Shown: positions 17,128-26,744, numbered from the stretch's first letter. The stretch: DNA of 64,000 bases from Nocardioides speluncae (GCF_003121585.1 NZ_QEOO01000028.1:52606-116605); one strand, 5' to 3'. A program made the numbers and translations. The notes: a model not told the origin generated them from the letters alone.

Positions 17128-17475
17128 CTACTTCCCCGTCTCGCTCTGCTTGCTGTCCAGCTGGCCGACCAGGCTCCAGAGGAAGGGCAGCCCGGCGTCG
17201 TCTCCGCTGTAGTCGTCGGCGCGCTCGAAGAACGGCGCCACCGTCTCCTGCCAGGCCAGGTTGGCAGGCAGGCCCCGCAGTCCCTCGCGCATCCGCGCGT
17301 AGTCATCCACGTCGACGAGATGGAAGACGTCGCGGCCGCTGCGCCAGATCCGCCAGTCGTGTACGCCGTGTGCGCGGAGCGCGGTGGCGACATCCTGCGG
17401 GATCACCTCATGCACCGCGTCGTACTCGCCCTCCCGGCCGGCCTTTAGCACCGTGTGCAGCGCGATCTGGGGCAT
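17128..17475 (-). CDS. Sugar mutarotase, RhaM/L-rhamnose mutarotase-like family
   Basis: A 115-residue alpha/beta-barrel-size protein of the L-rhamnose mutarotase superfamily. It has an N-terminal beta-strand (MPQIALHTVL), a central W-R-I-W-R-S-G-R-D-V-F-H segment and a C-terminal W-Q-E-T-V-A-P-F. The family interconverts alpha and beta anomers of L-sugars (rhamnose, fucose). Here the neighbours point to L-fucose, giving the dehydrogenase its preferred anomer. GAGAGGAAG sits upstream of the ATG. The gene is 47 bases after the SDR stop and two bases before the regulator. Confidence 0.8.
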   Translation of the reverse strand: MPQIALHTVLKAGREGEYDAVHEVIPQDVATALRAHGVHDWRIWRSGRDVFHLVDVDDYARMREGLRGLPANLAWQETVAPFFERADDYSGDDAGLPFLWSLVGQLDSKQSETGK

Positions 17476-17522
17476 CAGCGGCTTCCTCTCCGATCTTGGT
17501 GGACGCATTCTTGCGCGGCGGG

Positions 17523-18287
17523 TCAGCCAGACGCGGCAGGCGGCCGCAGACGCAGGTCGTTCATGCCGCCGTCGACGGCGATCGCGGTGCCGGTGGTGGA
17601 GCCGGAGCGCGGGCTGGCGAGGTAGGCGACGGCGGTCGCGACCTCGTCGGCCGAGACCAGCCGGCCGTGTGGCTGGCGGGCCTCCAGGGCCGCTCGCTCG
17701 GCCGCCGGATCGTCGGCGGAGTCGAGCAGCCGGCCGACCCACGGCGTGTCCGCCGTGCCGGGGTTCACGCAGTTGACCCGGATCCCCTCGCGCAGGTGGT
17801 CGGCGGCCATCGCCTTGGTCAGCGCGAGCACTGCGCCCTTGCTCGCGGAGTACAGCGCCCGCTGCGGCAGTCCGGCGGTCGCGGCGATGGAGCCCGTGTT
17901 GACCACCGCCGCCGCGGGCGACTGCCGCAAGTGCGGCAGCGCCGCTCGGGTGACCCGGACGATGCCGAGCACGTTCACGTCGAGGACCCGGCGCCACTCG
18001 TCGTCGCCATTGGCCGCGATGTCGCCCTGAGCGCCGATGCCGGCGTTGTTGACGAGTACGTCGAGCCGGCCCCACTCCGCAACCACGGCCTCCACTCCAG
18101 CCCGGACCGAGGCGTCGTCGCCGACGTCCACCTTCACCAGGAGTACGCCGTCGGGCGCGGCCGAGGGGTCGAGATCGAAGGCGGCGACCCGGGCACCGCG
18201 CGCCGCGAGCTCGGCGACGATTGCGGCGCCGATGCCGGACCCGCCGCCGGTGACCACGGCGACCAGGCCGTCGTACTCGCCGCTCAC
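17523..18287 (-). CDS. SDR-family dehydrogenase, probable 2-keto-3-deoxy-L-fuconate dehydrogenase
   Basis: A 254-residue classical short-chain dehydrogenase: T-G-G-G-S-G-I-G at the N-terminus binds NAD, N-N-A-G supports the fold, and the active site has Ser before Y-S-A-S-K-G. In L-fucose pathways an SDR of this size oxidises C4 of 2-keto-3-deoxy-L-fuconate. An SDR can also be the first L-fucose dehydrogenase; the separate aldo-keto reductase in this locus makes the former more likely. The GTG start overlaps the stop of the upstream hydrolase gene (GTGA). Confidence 0.85.
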   Translation of the reverse strand: MSGEYDGLVAVVTGGGSGIGAAIVAELAARGARVAAFDLDPSAAPDGVLLVKVDVGDDASVRAGVEAVVAEWGRLDVLVNNAGIGAQGDIAANGDDEWRRVLDVNVLGIVRVTRAALPHLRQSPAAAVVNTGSIAATAGLPQRALYSASKGAVLALTKAMAADHLREGIRVNCVNPGTADTPWVGRLLDSADDPAAERAALEARQPHGRLVSADEVATAVAYLASPRSGSTTGTAIAVDGGMNDLRLRPPAASG

Positions 18288-19174
18288 TGAGCACTCGCTG
18301 ACTGGGCGTCCCGCTCGTGGGCGAGCATCACCTGGCGCTGCCGGCCGAGGCCGTCGATCTCGACCTCGACGACGTCGCCGGGCCTGAGGTACGGGAACCG
18401 GCCCGAGAGCGCGACGCCCTCGGGTGTCCCGGTGAGGATCAGGTCACCGGGCTCGAGGGTGAGGTACTGGCTGAGGTGGTGCACGACCGTCGCGACGTCG
18501 AAGATCTGGTCGGCGGTGTCGGAGTCCTGCCGCGGCTCGCCGTTGACCCAGCTGCGCAGCCCGAGCTTCTGGTGGTCGACCTCGTCGGGCGTCACCAGCC
18601 ATGGGCCGAGCGGGTTGAAGCCGGGCGCGCACTTGCCCTTGCTCCACTGGCCTCCGGAGACCGCGAGCTGGTAGTCCCGCTCGGAGAGGTCGTTGGCCAG
18701 CACGAACCCGGCGACATGGTCCAGCGCCTCGTCGGCGCTCTGGAGGTACGACGCACGGCGGCCGATCACGACCCCGAGCTCGACCTCCCAGTCGGTCTTG
18801 GTGCTGCCGGGCGGGATGGTCACCTCGTCGTACGGTCCGGCCACGGTGTTCGGGGTCTTCAGGAAGATGATCGGGACCTCGGGCGGCTCGGCGCCGGACT
18901 CGGCGGCGTGCGCGGCGTAGTTCATGCCGATGCAGATCACGGCGCTGGGCCGCGCGATCGGTGCGCCAACGCGCAGGCACTCCCAGCCGGCGACGGCTTC
19001 GAGCCGGTCCGCTGCGATCGCGTCGCGGACCTGCTGCACGCCGTCGCCACTCAGGAACGCACCGTCGATGTCGGTGGTGAGCGGAGTCAGGTCGAGGGCC
19101 GCTTCGGCGCCCTCTCGCTCCACGATCACGACCGGTCGCTCCTGACCTATCGGGCCCAGTCGGGCGAATTGCAC
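18284..19174 (-). CDS. Fumarylacetoacetate-hydrolase family enzyme, probable 2,4-diketo-3-deoxy-L-fuconate hydrolase
   Basis: A 296-residue protein with the FAH fold. C-I-G-M-N-Y-A-A-H-A opens the catalytic domain; metal ligands fit E in W-E-V-E-L-G and D in A-N-D-L-S-E-R-D-Y-Q, followed by the K-x-x-x-x-F-x-P-L-G-P-W motif and T-G-T-P-E-G-V-A near the end. In the non-phosphorylating route this enzyme splits 2,4-diketo-3-deoxy-L-fuconate to pyruvate and L-lactate. The GTG start has GAAAGG eight bases upstream. It is the first gene of the minus-strand operon. A TTGACC -35-like box at 19201-19206 (minus strand) lies in its leader. Confidence 0.87.
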   Translation of the reverse strand: MQFARLGPIGQERPVVIVEREGAEAALDLTPLTTDIDGAFLSGDGVQQVRDAIAADRLEAVAGWECLRVGAPIARPSAVICIGMNYAAHAAESGAEPPEVPIIFLKTPNTVAGPYDEVTIPPGSTKTDWEVELGVVIGRRASYLQSADEALDHVAGFVLANDLSERDYQLAVSGGQWSKGKCAPGFNPLGPWLVTPDEVDHQKLGLRSWVNGEPRQDSDTADQIFDVATVVHHLSQYLTLEPGDLILTGTPEGVALSGRFPYLRPGDVVEVEIDGLGRQRQVMLAHERDAQSASAQ

Positions 19175-19247
19175 AGTGCTTACCTTTCGTCAAATTATCG
19201 GGTCAATCACCGCCCAGAACTGGCTGAGATTGCGGCGTTCCGCCATC

Positions 19248-19277
19248 TTGACAGTGGAAACATCGGATGTCTAGCCT
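19248..19277 (+). promoter_or_regulatory. Promoter with internal operator for the plus-strand fucose/lactate operon
   Basis: TTGACA (19248-19253) and TAGCCT (19272-19277) lie 18 bases apart. Between them sits ACATC-G-GATGT (19260-19270), a perfect dyad with a one-base centre. An operator placed between -35 and -10 suits repression by the GntR regulator encoded at the end of the divergent operon. The transcription start would be about 45 bases before the dehydratase start codon. Confidence 0.65.
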
Positions 19278-19329
19278 GTGACCGCAGTCACCGCCCGACT
19301 CCGATCACCGAGCCACCAGGAGCCCCACC

Positions 19330-20613
19330 TTGAGCCGCATCATCGCGATGCACACCCACGATGTGCGCTTCCCGACGTCGATCACGCTCGACGGCTCGGA
19401 CGCGATGAACCCCGACCCCGACTACTCGGCGGCGTACGTCGAGCTGGTCACCGACGCCGGCGACGGGCACAGCGGCCACGGCTTCGTGTTCACCATCGGC
19501 CGCGGCAACGACGTCCAGGTCGCGGCGATCGAGGCGGTGCGCGAACGGGTCGTCGGCCGCGAGGTCGAGGCGACGCTCGCCGACCTCGGCGGCTTCTGGC
19601 GGGACCTGGTCCACGACTCGCAGCTGCGCTGGCTCGGCCCGGAGAAGGGCGTCATGCATATGGCTGTCGGCGCGGTGGTCAACGCGATGTGGGACCTCAA
19701 GGCCAAGCGCGCCGGGCTTCCGCTTTGGCAGCTGCTGGCCCGGATGAGCCCGGCCGAGATCGTCGAGCTGGTCGACTTCCGCTACCTCAGCGACGCGCTG
19801 ACCCGCGACGAGGCGCTGGAGATCCTGGAGAAGGCCGAGCCCGGCCGCACCGGCCGCGAGCAGGAGCTGCTGGATGCCGGCTACCCGGCGTACACCACGA
19901 CCCCGGGCTGGCTCGGGTACGACGACGCCAAGCTGGTCCGGCTCTGCCGGGAGGCGGTGGACGCCGGTTTCGCGCAGATCAAGCTCAAGGTCGGCGCCGA
20001 CCTCGACGACGACGTACGCCGGCTCCGGCTGGCCCGCGAGACCGTGGGACCCGACATCCTGATCGCCGTGGACGCCAACCAGAGGTGGGAGGTCGACGAG
20101 GCGGTGAGCTGGATGGCCGCGCTCGCGCCGTTCGACGTGGCCTGGATCGAGGAGCCGACCAACCCCGACGACATCCTCGCCCACGCCGCGATCGCCCGCG
20201 CGGTGGCGCCGATCCCGGTGGCCACCGGCGAGCACATGGCCAACCGGGTGATGGCCAAGCAGTTCCTCCAGGCCGACGCGCTGACCGTGCTGCAGATGGA
20301 CGCCACCCGGGTGGCCGGCGTCAACGAGAACATCGCGATCCTGCTGCTGGCCGCCAAGTTCGGCGTCCGGGTCTGCCCGCACGCCGGCGGGGTCGGCCTG
20401 TGCGAGGCGGTCCAGCACCTGTCGATGTTCGACTTCGTCGCGGTCTCCGGGACCACCGACGGCCGGATGATCGAGTACGTCGACCACCTCCACGAGCACT
20501 TCGTGACGCCCGTGCGGATCGACGCCGGCAGCTACCTCGCCCCGACCGCGCCCGGCAGCGGCGCGGAGATGCTGGCGGCCTCGATCGACGAGTACAGGCA
20601 CCGCAATGAGTGA
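19330..20613 (+). CDS. L-fuconate dehydratase (enolase superfamily)
   Basis: The 427-residue enzyme matches the L-fuconate dehydratase subgroup: the N-terminal cap has [22 protein letters not shown], and the barrel carries K-x-K (QIKLKVG), metal ligands in [15 protein letters not shown] and A-T-G-E-H, and the catalytic His in C-P-H-A-G-G-V-G-L. It removes water from L-fuconate to give 2-keto-3-deoxy-L-fuconate. The TTG start is supported by AGGAG seven bases upstream; an internal ATG six codons later lacks a site. It is the first gene of the plus-strand operon, and the AKR gene overlaps its end by 8 bases. Confidence 0.92.
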   Translation: MSRIIAMHTHDVRFPTSITLDGSDAMNPDPDYSAAYVELVTDAGDGHSGHGFVFTIGRGNDVQVAAIEAVRERVVGREVEATLADLGGFWRDLVHDSQLRWLGPEKGVMHMAVGAVVNAMWDLKAKRAGLPLWQLLARMSPAEIVELVDFRYLSDALTRDEALEILEKAEPGRTGREQELLDAGYPAYTTTPGWLGYDDAKLVRLCREAVDAGFAQIKLKVGADLDDDVRRLRLARETVGPDILIAVDANQRWEVDEAVSWMAALAPFDVAWIEEPTNPDDILAHAAIARAVAPIPVATGEHMANRVMAKQFLQADALTVLQMDATRVAGVNENIAILLLAAKFGVRVCPHAGGVGLCEAVQHLSMFDFVAVSGTTDGRMIEYVDHLHEHFVTPVRIDAGSYLAPTAPGSGAEMLAASIDEYRHRNE

Positions 20614-21541
20614 TCTTGGCTACGGCTGCGCCGGCATTGGCAACCACCGCCTGGCGATGACCGACGAGCAGGCGCGGGCGCTGCTGGACGCCGCCTGGGA
20701 GAACGGGATCCGGCACTTCGACACCGCTCCCCACTACGGCCTCGGGCTCTCCGAGCGCCGGCTGGGCGCGTTCCTGGCCACCAAGCCGCGCGACGAGTAC
20801 GTCGTGTCCACCAAGGTCGGCCGGGTGCTGGTCGACAACCCCGGCGGCGGTGACGCGCTCGACGACGAGGGCTTCGTGGTGCCGGCGGTGACCCGGCGGG
20901 TCTGGGACTTCACCGAGGACGGCGTACGGCGCGGCCTGGCCGCCTCGCTCGAGCGGCTCGGCCTGGACCGGGTCGACGTGGTCTACCTGCACGACCCGGA
21001 GCGCTGGGACCTCGACCGCGGCCTCGGTGATGGGCTTCCGGCGCTGGCCAAGCTCAAGGCCGAAGGCGTCACCGGACAGGTCGGCGTCGGGTCGATGGAC
21101 ACCGCAGCGCTGCTCGCTGCGGCCCGCTCGGGCCTGGTCGATGTGCTGATGGCCGCCGGCCGGTACACGCTGGCCGACCAGTCGCTGGCGGCCGAGACGC
21201 TGCCGGTCTGCGACGCCGAGGGCGTGGCAGTGGTCGCGGCAGCGGTCTTCAACGGCGGCCTGCTCGCCGCCGAGCCTACCCGCGAGTCGACCTTCGACTA
21301 CGCGCCGGTGACCGGCGACGTGCTGGACCGGGCCCGCCGGACCGCCGCCGTGTGCGCGCGCTTCGGCGTACCGCTGGCCGCGGCCGCCCTGCACTTCCCG
21401 CTCCGGCACCCGGCCGTGGTGTCGGTGGTTGCCGGCGGCGTCGAGTCCTCCCAGATCGCGGCCAACGCCGGCTACCTGGCGACGGAGCCGCCCGAGGCGC
21501 TGTGGGACGCGTTGCGCGAGGAAGGACTGGTGACCGGATGA
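20606..21541 (+). CDS. Aldo/keto reductase, probable L-fucose 1-dehydrogenase
   Basis: A 311-residue AKR-fold enzyme. The N-terminal G-x-G-x-x-x-N-H barrel strand, catalytic Asp-Tyr region F-D-T-A-P-H-Y-G, Lys in V-S-T-K-V-G-R and His in Y-L-H-D-P-E are visible. This matches the D-threo-aldose/L-fucose dehydrogenase group, which oxidises L-fucose (or D-arabinose, L-galactose) at C1 to the lactone with NAD(P). The start overlaps the dehydratase stop by 8 bases, and the stop overlaps the lactonase ATG (ATGA). Position directly before the lactonase gene agrees with the first oxidation step. Confidence 0.88.
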   Translation: MSDLGYGCAGIGNHRLAMTDEQARALLDAAWENGIRHFDTAPHYGLGLSERRLGAFLATKPRDEYVVSTKVGRVLVDNPGGGDALDDEGFVVPAVTRRVWDFTEDGVRRGLAASLERLGLDRVDVVYLHDPERWDLDRGLGDGLPALAKLKAEGVTGQVGVGSMDTAALLAAARSGLVDVLMAAGRYTLADQSLAAETLPVCDAEGVAVVAAAVFNGGLLAAEPTRESTFDYAPVTGDVLDRARRTAAVCARFGVPLAAAALHFPLRHPAVVSVVAGGVESSQIAANAGYLATEPPEALWDALREEGLVTG

Positions 21542-22398
21542 TCGTCGACAGCCACGTGCACGTCTGGGACCTCGCGATCAGCGACTACGCCTGGCTCGGC
21601 CCCCAGCACGGCCCGCTCAACCGCAGCTTCTCGCCGGCCGAATCCACCAACGAGCTGGCCGCGGCCGGCATCACCGCCGGGGTCCTGGTGCAGGCCGAGG
21701 ACTCCACCGCCGACACCGCCTACCTGCTCGACGTCGCCGAGCGGTACGCCGCGTTCGTCGGCGTGGTCGGCTGGGTGCAGCTCGACGACCGCCGGGTCAC
21801 AGCCGCCCAGCTGGCCGAGCTCGCGGCGTACCCGCAGCTGCGCGGCATCCGGCACCTGGTCCACGACGACCCGCGCGACGACTTCCTGCTGCTGCCCGAG
21901 GTGCGCACCTCGCTGGCCCTGGTTGCCGACGCGGGGCTGGCGTTCGACGTACCCGACGCCTGGCCGCGGCACCTGGCCCAGGTCGCCGGGCTGGCCGCCG
22001 AGCTGGCGCAGCTGACCGTGGTCATCGACCACCTCGGCAAGCCGCCGCGCGGCAGCGGCGAGCTGGCCGACTGGGAGCTGGCGCTGCGCACCGCGGCCGT
22101 CGTACCCAACACGGTCGCCAAGGTGAGCGGCCTGCACGTCGAGGGGCAGCCGTTCACCGCCGATGCGCTGCGGCCGGTGTGGGAGACCGCGCTGGACGCC
22201 TTCGGTCCGGCCCGGCTGATGTACGGCGGCGACTGGCCGGTCAGCGTGCTGTCCGGTGGGTACGGCGCGCACTGGCAGGTGCTGTCGGAGCTGATCGGTG
22301 AGCTGACCGCCGACGAGCAGGACCTGGTGCTCCACGGCACGGCAACGCGCGCCTACGGACTCGGGGTACTTGCCGAGAGGGGCGAAACTCATGGCTGA
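21538..22398 (+). CDS. Amidohydrolase-family lactonase, probable L-fuconolactonase
   Basis: The 286-residue TIM-barrel amidohydrolase opens with [10 protein letters not shown], giving the H-x-H metal pair. V-I-D-H-L-G-K-P and Y-G-G-D-W-P near the C-terminus are typical of the COG3618 sugar-lactone hydrolases. It opens L-fucono-lactone to L-fuconate, linking the dehydrogenase to the dehydratase. The ATG overlaps the AKR stop as ATGA. The ABC ATPase gene begins 8 bases before its end, so translation is coupled along the whole operon. Confidence 0.88.
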   Translation: MIVDSHVHVWDLAISDYAWLGPQHGPLNRSFSPAESTNELAAAGITAGVLVQAEDSTADTAYLLDVAERYAAFVGVVGWVQLDDRRVTAAQLAELAAYPQLRGIRHLVHDDPRDDFLLLPEVRTSLALVADAGLAFDVPDAWPRHLAQVAGLAAELAQLTVVIDHLGKPPRGSGELADWELALRTAAVVPNTVAKVSGLHVEGQPFTADALRPVWETALDAFGPARLMYGGDWPVSVLSGGYGAHWQVLSELIGELTADEQDLVLHGTATRAYGLGVLAERGETHG

Positions 22399-23947
22399 CC
22401 TGCTGCTGGAGGTGTCCGGCGTCAGCAAGGGCTTCCCGGGCGTTCAGGCGCTCGCCGACATGCACCTGGACCTGCGCCGCGGCGAGGTGCTGGCGCTGGT
22501 CGGCGAGAACGGCGCCGGCAAGTCCACGCTGATGAAGCTGCTGTCCGGGATCCACTCCCCCGACACCGGCTTCTTCCGGTTCGACGGCCAGCCCTACTTC
22601 CCGCGCAACCCGCGGCACGCGCAGTCGTCCGGGATCAGCATCATCCATCAGGAGTTCAACCTGATGCCGGACCTCACGGTCGCCCAGAACCTCTTCATCG
22701 GCCGCGAGCCCCGTCTGGGCGGCGTACTCCTGTCCGAGCGGGCGCTCAACCGGACGGCAGCGGCCCTGGTCGAGCGGCTCGGCCTGCCGCTCAATGTCCG
22801 GGCACTGGTCGGCGGGCTGACGGTCGCCCAGCAGCAGATGGTCGAGATCGCCAAGGCGCTGTCGTACGACGCGCGCGTGCTGATCATGGACGAGCCCACC
22901 GCCGCGCTCAACGACGCCGAGGTCGCGACCCTGCACGACCTGATCCGGCGCTACGTCGCCGACGGCAGTGGCGTCATCTACATCTCGCACCGGATGGACG
23001 AGCTGAAGGCGATCAGCAACCGGATCACCGTGATCCGTGACGGCCGGTACGTCGACACCCTGGACACCCCGGCCACGTCGGTGCGCGAGGTGGTCTCGCT
23101 GATGGTGGGCCGGACCATCGACGCCGAGGCGAAGCCGGTCGGCGTCCGGCACGACCGCGACGTGGTGCTCAGCGTGCGCGGGCTGTCCACCAAGCCGCTG
23201 CTGCGCGAGGTCTCCTTCGACCTGCACCGGGGCGAGATCCTCGGCTTCGCCGGGCTGATGGGCGCCGGCCGGACCGAGGTCGCCCGGGCCCTGGTCGGGG
23301 CCGACCGCAAGAGCGCGGGCGTGGTGGTCATGAACGGCCGGCCGGTCTCGATCCGGACGCCGGCCGACGCCGCGCGACGACGGATCGGCTACCTGTCCGA
23401 GGACCGCAAGCACCTCGGCCTGCTCGTCGACCAGACCGTCGAGGAGAACATCGCGCTGCCCGCCCTCGGCGAGCGGTTCAGCACGCTCGGCTTCGTCAAC
23501 GGGCGGGCCGCTCGAGCGGAGGCGCAGCAGCAGGTCGCCCGGCTCGGGGTACGGACGCCGTCGGTGCGGCAGACGACCCGGAACCTGTCCGGCGGCAACC
23601 AGCAGAAGGTGGTCATCGCCAAGTGGCTGGCCAAGGACTGCGACGTGCTGATCTTCGACGAGCCGACCCGCGGCATCGACGTCGGCGCGAAGGAGGAGAT
23701 CTACGCCCTCCTCAACGAGCTGGCCGGACAGGGCAAGTCGATCATCATGATCAGCTCCGAGCTCCCCGAGGTGCTGCGGATGTCGCACCGGGTGGTGGTG
23801 ATGGCCGGCGGCCGCGTGAGCGGCGTGCTCGGCCACGACGAGGCCACCCAGGAGAGCGTCATGCACCTGGCCACCGCGCGCCATCCGGCGCCGACTCCCG
23901 TCGTACCTCTCAGCAAGAGCGTGACCCCGAAGGTAGGAAGCCGATGA
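22391..23947 (+). CDS. Sugar ABC transporter ATP-binding protein (RbsA/MglA-like, two nucleotide-binding domains)
   Basis: The 518-residue protein contains two fused ATPase domains. The first has a complete Walker A (GENGAGKSTLMKLL) and Walker B (VLIMDEPTAAL). The second has a degenerate Walker A (GLMGAGRTEVARAL) but an intact signature (NLSGGNQQK) and Walker B (VLIFDEPTRG). This asymmetry is usual in the CUT2 class of monosaccharide importers. I start at MADLLLEVSG (ATG after GAGAGGGGC), because an earlier ATG lies deeper in the lactonase gene. With the permease and binding protein that follow it forms the uptake system, most likely for L-fucose. Confidence 0.93.
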   Translation: MADLLLEVSGVSKGFPGVQALADMHLDLRRGEVLALVGENGAGKSTLMKLLSGIHSPDTGFFRFDGQPYFPRNPRHAQSSGISIIHQEFNLMPDLTVAQNLFIGREPRLGGVLLSERALNRTAAALVERLGLPLNVRALVGGLTVAQQQMVEIAKALSYDARVLIMDEPTAALNDAEVATLHDLIRRYVADGSGVIYISHRMDELKAISNRITVIRDGRYVDTLDTPATSVREVVSLMVGRTIDAEAKPVGVRHDRDVVLSVRGLSTKPLLREVSFDLHRGEILGFAGLMGAGRTEVARALVGADRKSAGVVVMNGRPVSIRTPADAARRRIGYLSEDRKHLGLLVDQTVEENIALPALGERFSTLGFVNGRAARAEAQQQVARLGVRTPSVRQTTRNLSGGNQQKVVIAKWLAKDCDVLIFDEPTRGIDVGAKEEIYALLNELAGQGKSIIMISSELPEVLRMSHRVVVMAGGRVSGVLGHDEATQESVMHLATARHPAPTPVVPLSKSVTPKVGSR

Positions 23948-24969
23948 CCATTCTGGACAAGAAGCCGGACGGCCCGGACCCGGTCGGCCGGACCACGGTG
24001 ATGCGCGCGCCGACCGGCTGGGCCGGGACCGCGATGGACCAGCTGCAGCAGCTGCTCGCCTTCGCCAGCCTGATCGCGATCGTCCTCTACTTCTCGTGGG
24101 CGAGCCCGACCTTCATGACGTACTACAACATCACCAACATCCTGTTCAGCACGGTCGTGATCGGGCTGCTGGCGCTCGGCACCACGTTCGTGATCATCAC
24201 CTCCGGCATCGACCTGTCGATCGGCACCGGGATGGCGCTGTGCGCGGTGATGTCCGGGGTGTTCGTGATCAACCTCGGGCTGCCGGTGCCGCTCGGCGTA
24301 CTCCTGGCGATCCTGTTCGGCGGCCTGATCGGGCTGGTGAACGGCGTCAACGTGGCCGTGCTCGGACTGCCGCCGTTCATCGCCACGCTGGCGATGATGC
24401 TGGTCGCGCAGGGACTGGCGCTGGTGATCTCCGACAGCGCCCCGATCTACTTCACCGACGCCCCCAGCTACCGCAAGATCTCGACCGGGGAGCTGCTCGG
24501 CGTCGACTTCCCGAACGCCGTCCTGGTGCTGATCCTCGCGGTGATCGTGTCGGCAGTGATCCTCGGCTGGACGGTGCTCGGCCGGTACACCTACTCGATC
24601 GGCAGCAACGAGGAAGCCACCGCGCTGAGCGGCATCAACGTCCGCGGCTGGAAGATCGCGATCTACACCCTGGCCGGGCTGTTCACCGGCCTGGCCGGCG
24701 TGATGATCTCGGCCCGCCTCGGCTCCGCGCAGCCCGCCACCGGCGCGGGCTACGAGCTGCAGGCGATCGCGGCCGTGGTCATCGGCGGGACCTCGCTGGC
24801 CGGCGGCAAGGGCACCATCTCCGGCACCGTCATCGGCGCGCTGATCATCTCGGTGCTCAACAACGGCCTGCAGCTGCTGTCGATCCCGCAGGAGTGGCAG
24901 AACGTCATCCTCGGCCTGGTGATCCTGGTCGCGGTGTACGCCGACATGTTCCGCAAGCAACGAGCCTGA
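23944..24969 (+). CDS. Sugar ABC transporter permease (RbsC-like)
   Basis: A 341-residue, strongly hydrophobic protein with about eight to ten membrane helices and the CUT2 permease signatures T-S-G-I-D-L-S-I-G, G-x-x-N-G and A-V-V-I-G-G-T-S-L-A-G-G-x-G. The family works as a homodimer in the membrane. The ATG overlaps the ATPase stop (ATGA), so this start is firm. The first 30 residues are polar and cytoplasmic. Confidence 0.93.
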   Translation: MTILDKKPDGPDPVGRTTVMRAPTGWAGTAMDQLQQLLAFASLIAIVLYFSWASPTFMTYYNITNILFSTVVIGLLALGTTFVIITSGIDLSIGTGMALCAVMSGVFVINLGLPVPLGVLLAILFGGLIGLVNGVNVAVLGLPPFIATLAMMLVAQGLALVISDSAPIYFTDAPSYRKISTGELLGVDFPNAVLVLILAVIVSAVILGWTVLGRYTYSIGSNEEATALSGINVRGWKIAIYTLAGLFTGLAGVMISARLGSAQPATGAGYELQAIAAVVIGGTSLAGGKGTISGTVIGALIISVLNNGLQLLSIPQEWQNVILGLVILVAVYADMFRKQRA

Positions 24970-25026
24970 GCCTCTCGGGAACCACTGCAACAACCGCTGC
25001 AACACACCACTAGGGAGAGCACAACG

Positions 25027-25995
25027 ATGAACACCAAGCGATGGGGAGCCGGCCTGGCAGCCCTCACCCTGGCCCTCGGCCTGGCGGCCTGTGCGAAGGA
25101 CGACGGCGGCGGTGCGGGCTCGGGGGACAAGCCCTACATCGCGATCGTCTCGAAGGGCTTCCAGCATCAGTTCTGGCAGGCGGTCAAGCAGGGCGCCGAG
25201 GAGGAGGCCAAGCGCCAGGGCGTCGAGATCACCTTCGAGGGCCCGGCCACCGAGGCCGACATCGAGGCGCAGATGACGATGCTGACCAACGCGCTGGCCA
25301 AGCAGCCCGACGCGATCGGCTTCGCCGCCCTGGACAGCCAGGCGGCGGCACCGCTGCTCGAGGAGGCGCAGGCCGCCGAGATCCCGGTGATCGCGTTCGA
25401 CTCCGGCGTCGAGAGCGACATCCCGGTCACCACCGCAGCCACCGACAACTCGGCGGCCGCTGCCGAGGCGGCCAAGCGGCTCTCCGAGCTGGTCGGCGGC
25501 AAGGGCAAGGTCGGGATCGTGGTCCACGACCAGACCAGCCTGACCGGTCAGCAGCGACGCGACGGCTTCATCGAGTGGATGGAGGAGAACGCTCCCGACA
25601 TCGAGGTGCTGCCGGTCCAGTACGGCGCCGGCGACCAGGCCAAGTCGGCCGACATCGCCAAGTCGATCCTGTCGGCGAACCCCGACGTGGTGGGCTTCTA
25701 CGGCGCCAACGAGGGCTCCGCGATCGGCGTACTCAAGGGCATCGAGGAGGCCGGCGCCACGGACATCGCGGTGGTCGGCTTCGACTCCGGCAAGGCGCAG
25801 ATCGACGCGATCAAGAGCGGCGCCGAGGCCGGCGCGATCACCCAGAACCCGGTCGGCATGGGCGAGGAGCTGGTGAAGGCCGCGGTCAAGGCGATGGACG
25901 GCGAAGAGCTTCCGGAGACCATCGACACGGGCTTCTACTGGTACGACAAGTCCAACATCGACGACCCGGAGATCGCCGCGGTCCTTTACGAGTGA
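25027..25995 (+). CDS. Sugar ABC transporter substrate-binding lipoprotein (RbsB-like)
   Basis: The 322-residue lipoprotein has a lipobox L-A-A-C at residues 19-22 after a hydrophobic signal, then a Gly/Asp-rich linker and a two-lobed periplasmic-binding-protein type I domain (Y-I-A-I-V-S-K-G-F-Q-H-Q-F-W-Q; V-G-F-D-S-G-K-A-Q-I-D-A). This class delivers pentoses, hexoses or deoxyhexoses to CUT2 importers. The context indicates L-fucose or a similar 6-deoxy sugar, which the sequence alone cannot prove. It lies 57 bases after the permease gene with GGGAGAGC upstream of the ATG. Confidence 0.92.
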   Translation: MNTKRWGAGLAALTLALGLAACAKDDGGGAGSGDKPYIAIVSKGFQHQFWQAVKQGAEEEAKRQGVEITFEGPATEADIEAQMTMLTNALAKQPDAIGFAALDSQAAAPLLEEAQAAEIPVIAFDSGVESDIPVTTAATDNSAAAAEAAKRLSELVGGKGKVGIVVHDQTSLTGQQRRDGFIEWMEENAPDIEVLPVQYGAGDQAKSADIAKSILSANPDVVGFYGANEGSAIGVLKGIEEAGATDIAVVGFDSGKAQIDAIKSGAEAGAITQNPVGMGEELVKAAVKAMDGEELPETIDTGFYWYDKSNIDDPEIAAVLYE

Positions 25996-26003
25996 GGGAG
26001 CCT

Positions 26004-26744
26004 ATGCGCGTCGCGCTCATGGTCACCTGCATCAACGACGCACTGTTCCCTGAGCGCGGCCGCGCAGTGGTCCGGCTGCTGCGGCGACTCGGCTGCGAGG
26101 TCGAGTTTCCGCAGGGCCAGACCTGCTGCGGCCAGCCGATGATCAACAGCGGGTACGTCGACCAGGCGGTGCCACCGCTGCGTGCCTTCGTCTCGGCCTT
26201 CGAGGGGTACGACGCGGTCGTGGCCCCGTCCGGCTCGTGCGTCGGGTCGGCGCGGCACCAGCACGCTCTGGTTGCCCGCCGGTCCGGCGACGCCTCGCTG
26301 GTGCAGCGGGTCGCCGAGGTCTCGCCCAAGGTCTACGAGCTGTCGGAATTCCTGGTCGACGTGCTGGGCGTGACCGACGTCGGCGCCTACTTCCCGCACC
26401 GGGTCACCTACCACCCGACCTGCCACTCGCTGCGGATGCTGGGAGTCGGCGACCGGCCGCTGGCCCTGCTCCGCGCCGTACGCGGGATCGAGCTGGTGGA
26501 GCTGCCGGCCGCCGACGAGTGCTGCGGTTTCGGCGGCACCTTCGCGGTCAAGAACGCCGACACCTCGGTTGCGATGGGCAGCGACAAGGCGCACCACGTC
26601 CGGTCGACCGGAGCCGAGGTGCTGGTCGCCGGCGACAGCTCCTGCCTGATGCACATCGGCGGCCTGCTGTCCCGGCAGCGGTCCGGGGTCCGGGTGCTGC
26701 ACCTGGCCGAAGTGCTGGCCGCGACCGAGAAGGTGAGCGTGTGA
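26004..26744 (+). CDS. lutA: L-lactate utilisation protein LutA (cysteine-rich Fe-S oxidoreductase)
   Basis: The 246-residue protein has two CCG-type cysteine-rich domains: Q-T-C-C-G-Q-P near residue 40 and E-C-C-G-F-G-G near 175, with additional Cys in Y-H-P-T-C-H and S-S-C-L-M-H. Such domains bind non-cubane Fe-S clusters in LutA/YkgE and glycolate oxidase GlcF. It starts eight bases after the binding-protein stop with GAGGGAG as ribosome-binding site and overlaps lutB by GTGA. It acts with LutB and LutC to oxidise L-lactate to pyruvate. Confidence 0.92.
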   Translation: MRVALMVTCINDALFPERGRAVVRLLRRLGCEVEFPQGQTCCGQPMINSGYVDQAVPPLRAFVSAFEGYDAVVAPSGSCVGSARHQHALVARRSGDASLVQRVAEVSPKVYELSEFLVDVLGVTDVGAYFPHRVTYHPTCHSLRMLGVGDRPLALLRAVRGIELVELPAADECCGFGGTFAVKNADTSVAMGSDKAHHVRSTGAEVLVAGDSSCLMHIGGLLSRQRSGVRVLHLAEVLAATEKVSV

